Assembly (NCBI RefSeq): GCF_963678635.1
Contig: NC_087062.1
Span: 85,706,890 to 85,770,889 of the forward strand
Reading direction: 5' to 3'
Origin: Symsagittifera roscoffensis
Taxonomy: Eukaryota; Xenacoelomorpha; Acoela; Convolutidae
Length of the DNA: 64,000 bases
Below the pieces are notes generated by a model. The model searched no databases. It was not told the origin of the DNA and saw nothing but the letters and a program-made list of their open reading frames with translations. The position numbers were made by a program, and so were the translations under genes. The first letter of the stretch is position 1. Each line of letters starts with the position of its first letter. Positions 1-11,420 of this stretch are shown one piece after another.

Positions 1-949
1 ATATTAGGCAGTTACCACATATATTCCAGTCAAATAATTTAAGCATTTCAGTACTAGTTATCTTGCGCTTTTTTAGCAATTACGTAGAAAGAATAGCACT
101 GCTAACTAAATGTCACAATTTTTGACTGGCTTGAATAAGACACTCGTTTTTTTAAAATCCACTTGTACTTTGATTAGTTTTTGCATGGGGCTTGGAAATG
201 CATAGGAAAACATGCATTCCAACCTAAATAACCCGTCTTGATGGCTAATCGCTTGAGTGGAAAGTTTTAATAAATCAGAATCGTCTAAAACCGTAACGAA
301 ATCCTAATCTCTGAAGATATTTTGCCAGAAATAGAAAACAAAAATTAACGGACTGATTTATTATTTCATTTATCAGCGTTTTTCATAGTCGACTAATTAT
401 GATTTTGGTATCCTGGGATTTTATTAACTATGGATTACTTGAAATAGCTCACCTTGCGAATTTTACCGTAAGCGCAGGAAAACTTATTTATTTTGTCATC
501 ATAAGGTAGAATGACTACTAGGGCAACATTTGTACGAAAGTAGCCTTCGAATGTTCTTCAAAAACATTCGAACGTTCGTTCTTTTATTGCCTTGAGAAAA
601 AATTCAAGATTCAAACTTACATGAAAATAATTCTTTTTTCATGCAGAAAACTTAGGTTACCATGTGTCCAGCTGTGCGGAAAACACGTGCCGACGGATTA
701 AAGCAGCTTCAATTTAATACTAGATTTGTTGTCTGGTCGCTCGCTAAGCAAGTCAAATAGTGAGAAAACCTCAAAAACACGCAGATCAAATAGTATAAAA
801 TATTCGCGGCAGCCTTCGAAGATTTTTCTACAAACGGATGTTTGAAAATTCGGTTGCACCACCACTAATTCCGACCACATAACATAGATAATTAGATAAT
901 TTGCATCAGGGTTTTATGCGAATCTTCCTTTCATTATTTAAGTTTTGAT

Positions 950-1330
950 GAACGAATTGATTTATCATTTATTTTGGTCGTCATGATCTTTTTCAGGAAT
1001 TTGGTTTTTCTCGGTTTGACGTTCAATTTCTTTTTCAGACTCAATTCAAATTCATTTGTTAGATGGAAGGCAAATTCTGCAGCAAAGAAAATGGCAAATA
1101 GTGAGAAGAAAGCCTGAATGGCTATTAGTTTCGAAAATGGACTTAAGTTTGCAAAGGAAAAAAATCAATTTTTGACCCAATTTTCTCTAATTGGGTTTCT
1201 TCTATGGCAAAAATGTCAATAATAAAAGATTTTTGACATTCATCAAAGAGCTTTCATTGATATAACTTTCTTCTGGAAGTTAAAATATGTTCAAAAACAG
1301 TCCATAATTTTTTTTTCAGTTTCCTTGAGT
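950..1330 (+). repeat. Family A dispersed repeat, diverged piece
   Basis: Shares with other copies in this window an ordered set of blocks: a cggtttgac block, a tcatttgtt-rich block followed by aaggcaaa(c/t)tc, a block like ttcgaaaatgga, and cc(a/c)a(a/g)ttttctctaatt. This copy is old and lacks the usual gatgaacgtagttcag start. No coding potential is visible. Confidence 0.5.
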
Positions 1331-1577
1331 TGAATGACGTACATCTAACTGTGTTTTGGGTGCAAAATTGCTGTCTAATCTTAACAAAATTAAGAGTGCG
1401 GGCCAATTAGCATACTATTCCATCACCAGTGTTTCAAATCAAAAATGTGTCGCATAGCATGCTTTAATGTACTTAAAGAGAGGGTCTCTTAGCATACTCT
1501 TTTTTTTCTAAGTGTTAGAAAATGCCGACTAGCATCTTGAACAAGTGAAAAAGTTCCCAATTGCGTTTCAAATGGTA

Positions 1578-1827
1578 GGGCGACAATTCGTAAAAGGGAC
1601 AGTTGGTAACAGGCGACAATTCGTAACAAGCGACAATTCGTAACAAGCGACCATTCGTAACAAGGCATTGGCAAGTAGAATAAGCTTGCTCCGCTGCGCT
1701 TACATCCGGCACGAGAGGCATATTGCGCGTAAGTTAGTGTTCCACGCTTAATCTATTGCTACGAGTTGTCGCTTGTTACGAATTGTCGCCTGTTACGAAT
1801 TGTCGCTTGATACGAGTTTTCGCCTCA
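1578..1827. repeat. Fold-back minisatellite (17-bp unit, inverted arrays)
   Basis: The left array (about 1578-1668) repeats a 17-bp unit of the form gcgacaattcgtaacaa four to five times. The right array (about 1758-1823) is the same unit in reverse complement, three to four times. About 90 bp separate them. Inverted arrays of short tandem repeats are typical of fold-back transposons. I could not fix a clean target duplication. Confidence 0.6.
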
Positions 1828-2273
1828 CGGTTTCAGGCTACATTCTACATACAAATATATTTTTGGTTACGTATTATGGAGATGCCACCCGACTTGCTGA
1901 TGTCTTTTTGGTATTCTCCCAAGCCGAACTAAATTGTAAACTGAGACAACTTGTCAGATGAATTACGTTTTCGGATAATAAAAACTCATTGAAAGATAAA
2001 AGTAGATGAAGTATTTTAAACTGATTCATTCTAAAATCGAATAGGAGTTTGCTAATTGATACATAGCTGAGAGAAATTCAGAGTATATTAAGTGACATGG
2101 CATCGAAAGTAAGACTAAAAAACAGCAAAGTGGTCTCCTTGCCATAGCGGGCGAAGGTCTCGATATGGAACGCTTTCACGACATGTGAAGAAATATTTAA
2201 TCCGACCAATAAAAATGGAGAGGAATTTTTTATTAGGGTGTGTTTTAGTTTTTTTGATTTTTTTTTGTTTCAG

Positions 2274-2356
2274 ACGTTCAAACCTACAGACCAGCCCCCT
2301 AGTGTGAAGCCCTACAGAATACATCTGCAGTTGTGGGACACAGCCGGACAGGAAAG
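2274..2356 (+). CDS. Rab27: Rab27-type small GTPase, internal exon (switch II)
   Basis: First visible exon of a Rab27 GTPase, a membrane-bound switch that recruits effectors for secretory granule and exosome docking in animals. It starts in phase 0 after tttttttgtttcag and ends ...GGACAGGAAAG before gtcagt. It encodes 27 codons plus two bases, including IHLQLWDTAGQE: the conserved WDTAGQE G3 motif (DxxG) whose Gln positions the hydrolytic water. RIHLQLWDTAGQER is close to vertebrate Rab27A/B as known from the family. The preceding residues (TFKPTDQPPSVKPY) occupy the Rab27-specific insert before this strand and are divergent. The two leftover bases join the first base of the next exon to make Arg, followed by [11 protein letters not shown]. 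The gene is 5'-truncated by the window edge. Confidence 0.9.
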
Positions 2357-2559
2357 GTCAGTAACACTCCAAATTCATCATTTGTTGAGTTTTATGACTT
2401 ATTTCTTTCTAAGTTATTAAAAGGAAGTTATCACTTTTAAGTTGTCACTTAATTAAAAGGAAGGCCAACGCTTTTTCTTCGCTTTTGAGATTTGTGAATA
2501 CTCGATTCTGATTGGCTGAAATAACTGAAAATTAAATTATAGCATTCGGTCCGTCCACT

Positions 2560-2870
2560 ATGAGGGACGCCATCCTCTCGGTCAGTTTAAGTGTGAAGGT
2601 CACGAAACACATGAATGACTTCTAGTTTTGAAACTGGACTTAAATTTTCCAAATTTCCCGCGGAATAAAAAAATTTCCTATTGATACAATTTTCTCTAAA
2701 TGGGATATGTTTAAGAAAAAAGTGACATTCATAATCAATTCTTGAAATTCAGTGATATATATATATTTTTTTTTCTTTGATATTCGGAAAAAAGTGTGTG
2801 CCTTTGCGTTCTTTTATACTGTTGGCCGCTCTTCGTTTCTTCATTCTTTTAACGTTTTCGAAAATTAAAA
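2560..2870 (+). repeat. Family A dispersed repeat
   Basis: Contains the diagnostic blocks gtgtgaaggtcacgaaa, gacttctagttttgaaa, gcggaataaa and ctattgat.caattttctc in the same order as the copies at about 7.1, 9.3, 11.0, 20.3 and 23.1 kb. It is truncated at the 5' side. Confidence 0.55.
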
Positions 2871-3028
2871 AAAAAATTGTTGAAATAAAATTTATGTTAT
2901 TCAATGTTTCCTTTAATAATTCCATGTTTCAAATTCAAATTGAAGATATATATCTTGCCAGATTAATGCAAGAGCCCAACGTTGGAATTAAATTTAGAGT
3001 CCAACAAAAAACGGTTGACAAAAAGTAA

Positions 3029-3117
3029 TTAGTCCGAAATTATAATGAAATTATAATAAAATTCTGATAAGAGTCCGAAATTATAAGTCCGAAATTATAA
3101 TGAAATTCTGATAAGAG
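3029..3117 (+). repeat. Short tandem repeat (tccgaaattataatgaaatt)
   Basis: Two to three overlapping copies of a unit starting agtccgaaattataa and ending attctgataag. It sits just upstream of a family B element. Confidence 0.6.
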
Positions 3118-3147
3118 AAGTTTATTTGCACTATCATTCGTTAATTA

Positions 3148-3630
3148 TTGTTCCGACCGTTTAAAAATGGGGAGGAACTTTATATTCGAGTGTGTTTAAG
3201 TTTTTTTGTTTTCCATGCAAAATCAGTTACCACAAATAATTATCGGAATGGGTCGAGTGATATATCATATGAAAGCCCTCTCAATCGTGATTCGAACGAC
3301 AATAAAAGTTTTGAGTTTTTTTTTCAGTGTTGAGATAAACCGGTTTGAAATAAATATTTTTGCTCTTATTTCGAACTACTATGGTGTGAGCGTTTAGGCT
3401 TACAATAGCTTATGTAAGCTTTCTTTAAGACGTGAAAACTTAGTTTTACTCAAATAAAAGTTTTTTAGTGCCATTTTGTAAAGAAAGATTGGAATTTTTA
3501 ATTCCAAAATAATCTTTTATTACACCATGCAGAAAAAAACGACACTATTTTTTTGTTATTTTCTATGACTGTGGTCGAAACATTCTGCTACGTGCACTGT
3601 AACCGTCTATCCTTGTTTTTTATGTCCTGT
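3148..3630 (+). repeat. Family B MITE-like element
   Basis: Begins tgttccgacc and ends with ggtcgaaacattctgctacgtgcac, a diverged form of the family B end. Internally it carries the shared blocks aatggggaggaac, aaatcagttaccacaaataat, tgatatatcatat.aaagcc and aaaccggtttgaaat. Consensus ends read TGTTCCGACCAT...ATGGTCGGAACA, a 12-bp terminal inverted repeat. No transposase is encoded. Confidence 0.6.
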
Positions 3631-5024
3631 TTCGGACCGAGTTTCCCCCCGAAAGCATTTTGGGGGGCGGGGGTTTTCAACTTCGTTCTTTGTTGGAGGT
3701 GTAGAGGATCAGAATCGCGTATTTTACGCATAGCATTAAGCAATTTGGATACGAAATTAATATTATGGTGAGGATGTTGTGTTGATTCCGTTTCAAATAC
3801 CCCCAAAAATTGGTTTGCAGGCTAAGTTGAGATGCAAATCTTGTTGTTACAAAAGAAAACTTAATAGATTGAATATTGAAATTTTTCCGAATTACCAATT
3901 GTTTTGACTTGAATTCATGCTTTAGCGGAAAACAAAGGTGGCGATGTATTAGTCGAATTGAAAAGTATTGCAAATACGGTCAAAAATTGGGAACAATAAT
4001 TGTTGAAAGTAAGATATATTATTTAACTAAGTATACTTTAAAAGCAATGTACACAAAAGCTTCGCCTGTTGTCCTGACTTTTTATTTGATTCAATTTGCA
4101 CCCTTTTATTCTAGAGAGTGGTATAATTTGTTGTTTATTTCTCGATCATTTCAGCATGGCTTGTGTCTCTCTACGTTGGTTGGTTGCATGCTTTAAATTG
4201 ACGTCATTTGATGCCGCCTAGTGGCAATGAATAACTATAGTGAGTACATTCTAATGTTGATGCGAACAATGAACCGAGAAATTGGAAAATGAAATTGCTC
4301 AACAATTTTTTTTGTTTCTATAGACTTCGAAAATTGGGTGGAAAGACATTTTTTCCTGATGATCAAACATGGCTTGTATTGAAAACATGCCTTAAATTAA
4401 CGCAGTTAAATTAACAACAGACGATGAGTTTCTTTTTTTTTCAAATTGCTTGATTGAAGTAATCAATGCTTTGTTTTTGTTAAAGAAAAACACTTGGTAC
4501 TTACTCTGACCAATTGACGAAGTGAAAGGAAGAGTCTAAGGCATGGTGTGCATTTTTTTTGGCGGACAGTTAAAATCATCCCATGCACAAATGCAAGGTA
4601 AACTCAATTTTCAGCGGTTTTTAAGTTCTTCAAAGAAAGCACAGTCAAAGTCAAGTGCAGTATCATATTATAACCCTTTTACTCCGTAATTTGATTGCAA
4701 AAATGGTCGAATAGCTGTCTTAGTGTCGAGGAAAATTAGTCTGATTTTTGTTTTGTTTTTCTGGCTTATGATTTCAAGACTGAATTTCTTATCTAATTCT
4801 TCAATTTAATTTTGAAATTTTAGCTATTTCAACTGGTTCTTATGACTCTTTGCCCAAATCAATCTCTCACTTAGTAATAAACAACAAAAAATTCAAGAAA
4901 AGTCTCAAAAGGTTTACACCCATTTTCAAGTACCTCAATGATAGCACAGTCAATATTTATGGTTCCTTAAAAGACTTGTGTGACGAAACATTGTGTTATT
5001 TGTAGAGCAACTTGATATGCTTCT

Positions 5025-5440
5025 TGTTCCGACCATTTAAAATTGGGCTGGAAATTTGAATTCGGGTTTGTTTTAGTTTTTTTTTCACGCAAAATCAAGT
5101 ACCACAAATAATCATCGGAATGGGTCTAGTGATATATCATATTAAAGCCCTTGCAATAGTAATTCGAACGACTAAAAAATTTTAAGCGGGCTTAAATATA
5201 TTTTTTTGATACTTTTTTTTGTTTTTAGTCAATTTTTTTGATATTTTGTTTTTAGTCATTTTTCTACAATTTTTGCCTATTTTACTATGACTCTCGAATA
5301 TTTCTAAGTTCCAGTTTTTCGTTCAGATCCCTTTATCACACCACGCAGAAAAAAAAACGATACTGGTTTGAAAAAATTTTTAGTTTTCTTACTATGGTCG
5401 GAACATTCTGTGCTACTTGCACAGTAACATGCTATCCTTG
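5025..5440 (+). repeat. Family B MITE-like element, clearest ends
   Basis: Starts TGTTCCGACCAT at 5025 and has the exact reverse complement ATGGTCGGAACA at 5394-5405. It is followed by the conserved tail ttctgtgctacttgcacagtaac, which itself folds through ctgtgc/gcacag. It shares internal blocks with the copies at 3.1, 12.7, 21.8, 55.7 and 62.2 kb. Confidence 0.65.
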
Positions 5441-6298
5441 TTTTCTCATATGAATAGTAGCAGCTCGATAAAGACTGAGTTGAATTCTTTTAAGCTACAA
5501 CTTTAAATTTTTAATTTTGAATTCTTGTTAAATAATTTCCATGTGCTTTGGGAACAGTTTCTCAAAAAATCTTTCGGTAAAAGATCAAAATAAAAAAATG
5601 AACAGCTAAAAAAGCAATTAAATGTGATTTTTTTGGATAATGAAGTTTTTTCGGCGGCTGTTTCAGCATGCAAAGTTGGGCAGTTTTCCTTCCAAAGAAG
5701 TCCATTGTGTGATGGTCTGAAATAAACTTTTTTGCAAATTGGCCTGCAAGGCGGAAAGTTTTGGCAAAAAAGTTTTTTTATACGTCCACGTGTTTTATAC
5801 GATTATACGTTATAGGCACATACTGTTATATGTTTATACGTAAAACTTTTAAAGTAGTATACGAAAGTAACGGGTTCATGAATGTGAAAAGCCTTTAAAT
5901 TACATCAGAGAAGTTTGAAACTTGAAGCGTTTTATTTTGCTGAGCCCTCATCTTTATTTCAGTCTTTATTTGAGGAGTTTAAAAGGTATTTTGAGGAGTT
6001 ACGTTTTTTTTCTAGCGGCATACCTAACTTAGTTTATACCGTTGAAATTGACACTAGTGGACTAAATTTTGAACAACGTTCTTATTGACCCGAGAGAAAA
6101 TGATCTGAGCTACTCTCTATGAAAATCAATAATTGATTGCAGGCTTTTAGCAGTTTATAACGGGTCAGTTTTTGCATGCTATAGTAAGTTTTAATAGCGA
6201 CGTCTTTTTTTCAAATAACAGAAGTTAAAATAATTGATTACGCAATATGAAGCTTTTTCCGCGTAAAGCTTTCGTAAAATTGATTGTTTCTTACAATA

Positions 6299-6930
6299 CA
6301 GTGCTGTTTTAAATTATCCGGACAAAACGAACAAAACTTGAATTTTCAAACGCGTTTTTCTCAAATTGGGTTAAGATTAGACAAAAAGTGAAGAGAACAA
6401 AAGTTGCTTAAAATTACGCGGAAACTACTTTGTTAATTGACAAGTAAATTATATCACAAGAAGCCTCTTACACAGCTCAACAAAGTTTAAGAAGGGTTAA
6501 ATCTCCAAAAACCAGTATAAATGAAAAAATTTTCACTTGATAGTCAATAAATGTGATTTTTACAATATAAAACCCAGAATCTCTGTTTAAAAATGAATTT
6601 TAAACAATTTGCGCAAATTTTTGGAGATTTAACCCTTCTTAAACTTTGTTGAGCTGTGTAAGAGGCTTCTTGTGATATAATTTACTTGTCAATTAACAAA
6701 GTAGTTTCCGCGTAATTTTTGATTAATTGAAAAACGCCAAAATGACCCATTTTTGGGGTAAAATTTTTGTTGAGAATTTCGGAGAAAAAATGGCACCATA
6801 TTAATTTTGGTGAAATTCTAAGCAACTTTTGTTCTCTTGACTTTTTGTCTAATCTTAACCCAATTTGAGAAAAAAGTGTTTGAAAATTCAAGTTTTGTTC
6901 ATTTTGTCCGGATAATTTAAATCAGCACCG
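6299..6930. mobile_element. Tc1/mariner-type fold-back MITE
   Basis: Near-perfect palindrome. The left end TACAGTGCTGTTTTAAATTATCCGG is matched by the reverse complement of the right end, TACGGTGCTGATTTAAATTATCCGG (shown here only as ends). Flanking TA at 6297-6298 and 6931-6932 is the duplication expected of Tc1/mariner/pogo transposases. The arms run from 6299 to about 6515 and from about 6618 to 6930, with a 100-bp centre. The right arm holds about 100 bp (about 6716-6815) that the left lacks. No transposase ORF is present, so it is non-autonomous. The low divergence between arms points to a fairly recent insertion. Confidence 0.8.
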
Positions 6931-7074
6931 TATCATGCTGTTGAGTAAGTTTATTGAAGTATGTAATAAACAAATTCTTAGACCCAGGATAAACTGGTAG
7001 GTATTTGGGGCAAGTGTTGATACTGTCATAAAGAGTATCAATTGATGTCCAGTTCAATAAGTTATTTTTTAAAC

Positions 7075-7570
7075 TATTAACAAATGATTGAGAGTCAGTG
7101 AACGTAGTACAGACTCTTATATAGCTCGTGGTGATTTTTTTAGGGTCGATGAACGTAGTTCAGTCTCTTAAATAGTCGCGATGATTTCTTTTTTCGTTTT
7201 TTTTTCAGGAAGGCTTAAAATTTGTTCAGGCTGAAATTTCACTGTTTGACTTGAGATTCAGTTTTTCAAGTTCAGCTCATTTCCTTTGTTAAAAAGATGG
7301 CAAACTTCACTATCGAACAGCGAAATTGTAAAGATAACAAAAAATGTGATTTACTTCTAATTTCGAAAGTGGATTTAATTTTTTTTTCAGATTTCTCAGC
7401 GGAATATAAACTGTACCTATTGATCTAGTTTATTCAATTTAGGTAAGGCTAATCGGAAAAAAAATTGTTCCCGTAGTTAAAAAAGCTGTAAAGCCATATA
7501 TTTTTATTTTGGGCATTCAAACTGAAGTTTCAAAAACACTTCAATTTCTTTTGTTTCCCTGCGTCAGAAA
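7075..7570 (+). repeat. Family A dispersed repeat
   Basis: One of the fuller copies. It opens with (g)agtcagtgaacgtagtacagactcttatatag, repeats that opening once (7140-7180), then continues with the block ggcaaacttcactatcgaacagc, gtgatttacttctaatttcgaaa and the cgttcctt-like tail ending tttgtttccctgcgt. Confidence 0.6.
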
Positions 7571-9322
7571 CTGAACGGTCATGCCCAATCGGGCGTGGGA
7601 TTCCATAAGAAATATTTCACAGAAATAGTATTTACGGCAAAGACTTAATGGCGGGGTATTGAATAATTTGCTAATTACGGCTTCGGTTTATTAGTTGATT
7701 CTACCTTTGGACGCATTCTGCTCAATAACCATTCCGCTCAGTGCAATTTTTTAAAATAAGGCTCTTTTTCTTCCTTCAACTTTAATAGTTTTCGCCAGCG
7801 TCACGTTTCAAAGGTTTTTCGGGTTCCATAATTTATAAACACACAATATGCAAGCAGTGTTAGTTCAGTGTGAAAGATGATTCAAGTTAGTGTAGCAGAA
7901 TTATCCGAAAACACAAATGCGCACGCACGGTTATAGTTGTATCTGGACGGTATTCCAGACGGAGTTTCAAAAAGCGGAGTAGCTCATAAAACTTAAAATA
8001 ATGATCAAATTATGCATGCCGGCGTTATTGTTCTTTTTTTTTTTCAAAAATTGTAGGTTATTTTGGAGCGTTAAAAAATAATTTTTCTTACATGTATTTT
8101 TTTCGGCTTGTGAATTATGCGTTTCAAAAGCCGATTGATTTTACGATATGCGAAATATACGATAAGGTTTTACTAAAATACAACTATTTAAATCTCAAGT
8201 TTTTGTAACCTTCTTAAAGAAACCAAATTATACTAATCTTGGCAGCATTTTATGTATTTGAGATGTTTAATGTTCACGCTGGCTTATAGTCCCATTCAGC
8301 CTCTTTTTTTCAAACAAATTTGAAAAAGTTTTGATTTCTCAATCTATAGAAAAATCGTTTTCGCTAAATTGAATATTCTGCGAAGTTTACGCAGTTGAAA
8401 ACTGCAAGTTGAGTAAACATCTTGAAGAAGCGAACAAGTTAACTGCATTCTTTTAATGGGCATACTAATCAACAATTAAGCAATTAGGCCGGTCGTCATT
8501 TCAATAGAAATGTATCAATCATTCAGAAAGAGCCAACTAGGCGAAATTCAGCACAGTTTAACTCGTTTAAAAAAGCGAGACATTTCATATAAAGGTAATT
8601 CAGACTAATTTCAGAGTATCGAGTCACATATCGAGTCTCTGCAAACAGCCTAGTTTTAAAGCCAAACAATAATTCATGCGTACAATACCAAGCATGCGGA
8701 ATGTCAGCGAAGCGGAGTAAGTGGTCGCTACTCTGACAATTTCGTTTTGATCGATATTGAATCTGCCAAAAGATAAACCAAAACATGAATATTTTGAACA
8801 ATCTCAAATTAAGTTTGGCTAATTTGTCTCTCTCACTCCCTCTCTGAGTTAACACGGAACCGTTATAAATCGAATTTCGTTATCTAACTTGACTTTCTTT
8901 TTCTTCGTTATCAAACTGGGATAGCCGAATTTTTACCTCGCTGAGTTTTTTTTGTAATTTGTCGCCAAATGAGAGTTTTTGATGATACTTGCTCTTTTGA
9001 GCTACTAGGTCTGATTTGAGTTATTGGTGCAAATATATCTGCAATTACAGTATCTAGTTTTAAGAAAAAAGCAAGATAAGCAAAGGAATTCACCCATCTA
9101 CCCGTCTTTTCACTGGTGCCTTAATCAATTTTTTCAATTAAGTTTGGAGAAGATAATGAAAGATATGTTGGCATTAAAAATTGTGACGGGAGTTTCTTAT
9201 CTGTGCTACTAACAAGGTATTGCATCCCGTTTGTAGACTTTTTCCGTTGAAAATTATGTCAATTATAGTCAAGTTTTTAAACTGATGAATTCATTTTACT
9301 TTTGATTCAATTGAAATTATTA

Positions 9323-9610
9323 AGAGCCGATGAACGTAGTTCAGATTCTTATATAGGTGACGATGATTTTTTTTCGTTTTTAAAGAAAATCCTCAATGTT
9401 TGTTCAAGCTCAATTTTTCTTTTAGCGGTTTGACTTTTGATTTTTTTTTTCAAAAATCAGTTCATTTCTTTAGTTAAAAAGAAGGCAAACTCCACTATCG
9501 AACAGCATAAGTGTAAAGCTCACAAAAAACGTAATTGTTTTCTAATTTCGAAAATGGAATTTAATTATCAGATTCCCCTGCGAAATAAAATTTTCATCTA
9601 TTGATCCAGT
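9323..9610 (+). repeat. Family A dispersed repeat
   Basis: Begins agccgatgaacgtagttcag at 9323 and carries ggcaaactccactatcgaacagc and gtgtaaagctcacaaaaaacg. It runs straight into the degenerate satellite that follows, so the 3' part of the usual family A unit is replaced. Confidence 0.6.
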
Positions 9611-9619
9611 TATCTGAAT

Positions 9620-10800
9620 TTTGGTTAATTTTTATGGGGGCTGTCAAAGTACTCTCAGGGGTTGCGAATCTAGCCTTGAAATCTCATTTCTCAAATCCTT
9701 GTTGTTTTCGAGATATGACGTTTGTTATGATTTTTTCGAAAAGTTTAAAAAAACTTAGATATAGAAAATTTCGCAAATTTTGATGTTATCATTTGTACAG
9801 TGAGGCTCTATCACGGTACTACCAGGAGTTTTGATTTTTGCCTCCCAATGTGACTCCTCAAATACTTGTAGTTATCGATATATAATGTTTCATGTTGATT
9901 TTTTCAAAAACTTTCAGGAAAAATAAGTCAATTTTTTTTCTTCAAAATTTGAAATTCCCGTTTTTGCAGTAAACTCTCAGAATACTCAGGCTCTCTGGAG
10001 TTGCGAATCTTGCCTTTTTCGAATCCTGTAATTTTCTAGAGATGATGTGTTTTATTTATGATGTGAAAACTTAGCTTTTAAAAAATTCAAAAAGTTCTCA
10101 ACCTTGTAGTTGGGTACTGTTAGATTACTCTTAGAAATTTCATGACGCAAATTTTGCTTGGGAATGCGACTGATCGAAACTTCTTAGTTTCCGAGATGTG
10201 ACCTTAATAATGTCTTTTCTTTAGAATGTTCAAAGAACTTAGATATATAATTTTCTAAAATTTTGAAATTCCATTTCTATAGTGAGGCTTTATCAGGACA
10301 TTCATAGGGGTTGCATTTTTTTTTCAAATATGATTGCGTAATTACTTTTCATTTCGAGGTAAGACGTTTTTTTTGTGAATTAAAAAAATCAGAAAACCTA
10401 AATTTAGTTTTTTTGGAATGCCTAATCTGAAGTTAGGAGCTGTCAGAGTACTCTCGGGGGTTGCAAATCTTGCCTTCAAATATAAGTGCTCAAATTTTTG
10501 TAGTTTTTGAGATATGAAATTTCTCAAAATTTGAAGTTTCCAACCCTGTAGCTGAGTACTGAGTACTCTCAGAAGTCACAAATCGGGGGTCCAAATGCGA
10601 CTGCCCAATTGCTTTTAGTTTGCATGATGTGACATTTTTCTCTCATTTTGAAAATTATCCACGAACTTAGCTATAAAACATTTCACAAAATTGTATGGTT
10701 TTTCAAAATCTGATTTGAAAAAACGTCAAAAAATTTGCAATGAACAACCCTGTAATTGAGTGCTGTCAGAGTACACTCAAATTATGCAAAAATTATTTCT
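9620..10800 (+). repeat. Degenerate satellite, period about 160 bp
   Basis: Seven to eight diverged units, recognised by the recurring string gtactctcaggggttgcgaatc, then tgcc(t/c)..aat.tgactg.tcaaat, then gagatatgacgttt. Starts of this string fall near 9648, 9814, 9983, 10127, 10295, 10446, 10562 and 10768, so spacing is uneven (about 115-205 bp). No ORF persists across units. Confidence 0.6.
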
Positions 10801-10984
10801 AATGTATGCGGTTTTTTTTGAGTTGTCATAAATTCGAAGCACTGGAGGTGCGTTACGCGCTAGTAAGAATTAAATCAAGTGTTAAAAGTTTTAACAAAAA
10901 TTTGGACAGAAGATGTAGTAGACATTCAATAATTTTAAATGCGGATTTCACTGAATGAGTTTTTGTTTTTCTATTGTTTTGCTT

Positions 10985-11420
10985 TTTTTTAAGAGTAATG
11001 AACGCAGGGAGGTCTTTTATATAGGTCTTGTTGAGTTTTATTCAGGAATTTGTTCACGCTCAATTTTGGTTTTTCGTAGTTTGACTTTTCTTTTTTTTTC
11101 AAGTTCACTTCATTACCTCTGTTAAAAGGAAGGCAAACTCGACTATCGAGCAGCAAAAGTGTAAAGGTCACGAAAAGCGAGATCGACTTCTAATTTCGAA
11201 AATGTAGTTTAATTATCAGATTGACTATTGATCCAGTTTTTTTCATTGGGATAAATTTATCAAAAGAAGTTCAAACATAACCTGAAGTTTTCGTGAAATT
11301 CAAATAGCTTCATGGGCATGTATTTTATCTTTGAAATTCGCAAGTAAAAGTTTCTTCAAAAAGAAGGTCATTTGTTTTTCTGTTTCTTTGCGTTCTCTAC
11401 TGTTCTCCAACTGTCAGTTA
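10985..11420 (+). repeat. Family A dispersed repeat
   Basis: Carries gtaatgaacgcaggg, ggcaaactcgactatcgagcagc, gtgtaaaggtcacgaaaagcg, ttgatccagtttttttcattgg and the tail tttgtttttctgtttctttgcgttc, in the family order. Confidence 0.6.

Larger units (their letters stand above)
1..2273. other. Left flank, intron of the Rab27 gene
   Basis: The stretch ends in a polypyrimidine tract and cag directly before the first Rab27 exon seen here, so it is intron sequence. I searched both strands for the missing Rab27 N-terminus (P-loop GDSGVGKT and the switch I region) and saw none, so those exons probably lie left of the window. It holds a family A repeat piece (about 950-1330) and a small fold-back minisatellite (about 1578-1827). 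A short hairpin (cgaatgtt/aacattcg) lies near 548-571. No other gene is supported. Confidence 0.7.

Noticed and set aside
3876-4196. 106-codon plus-strand frame
   Set aside because: Low-complexity composition in AT-rich intron DNA, no recognisable domain.
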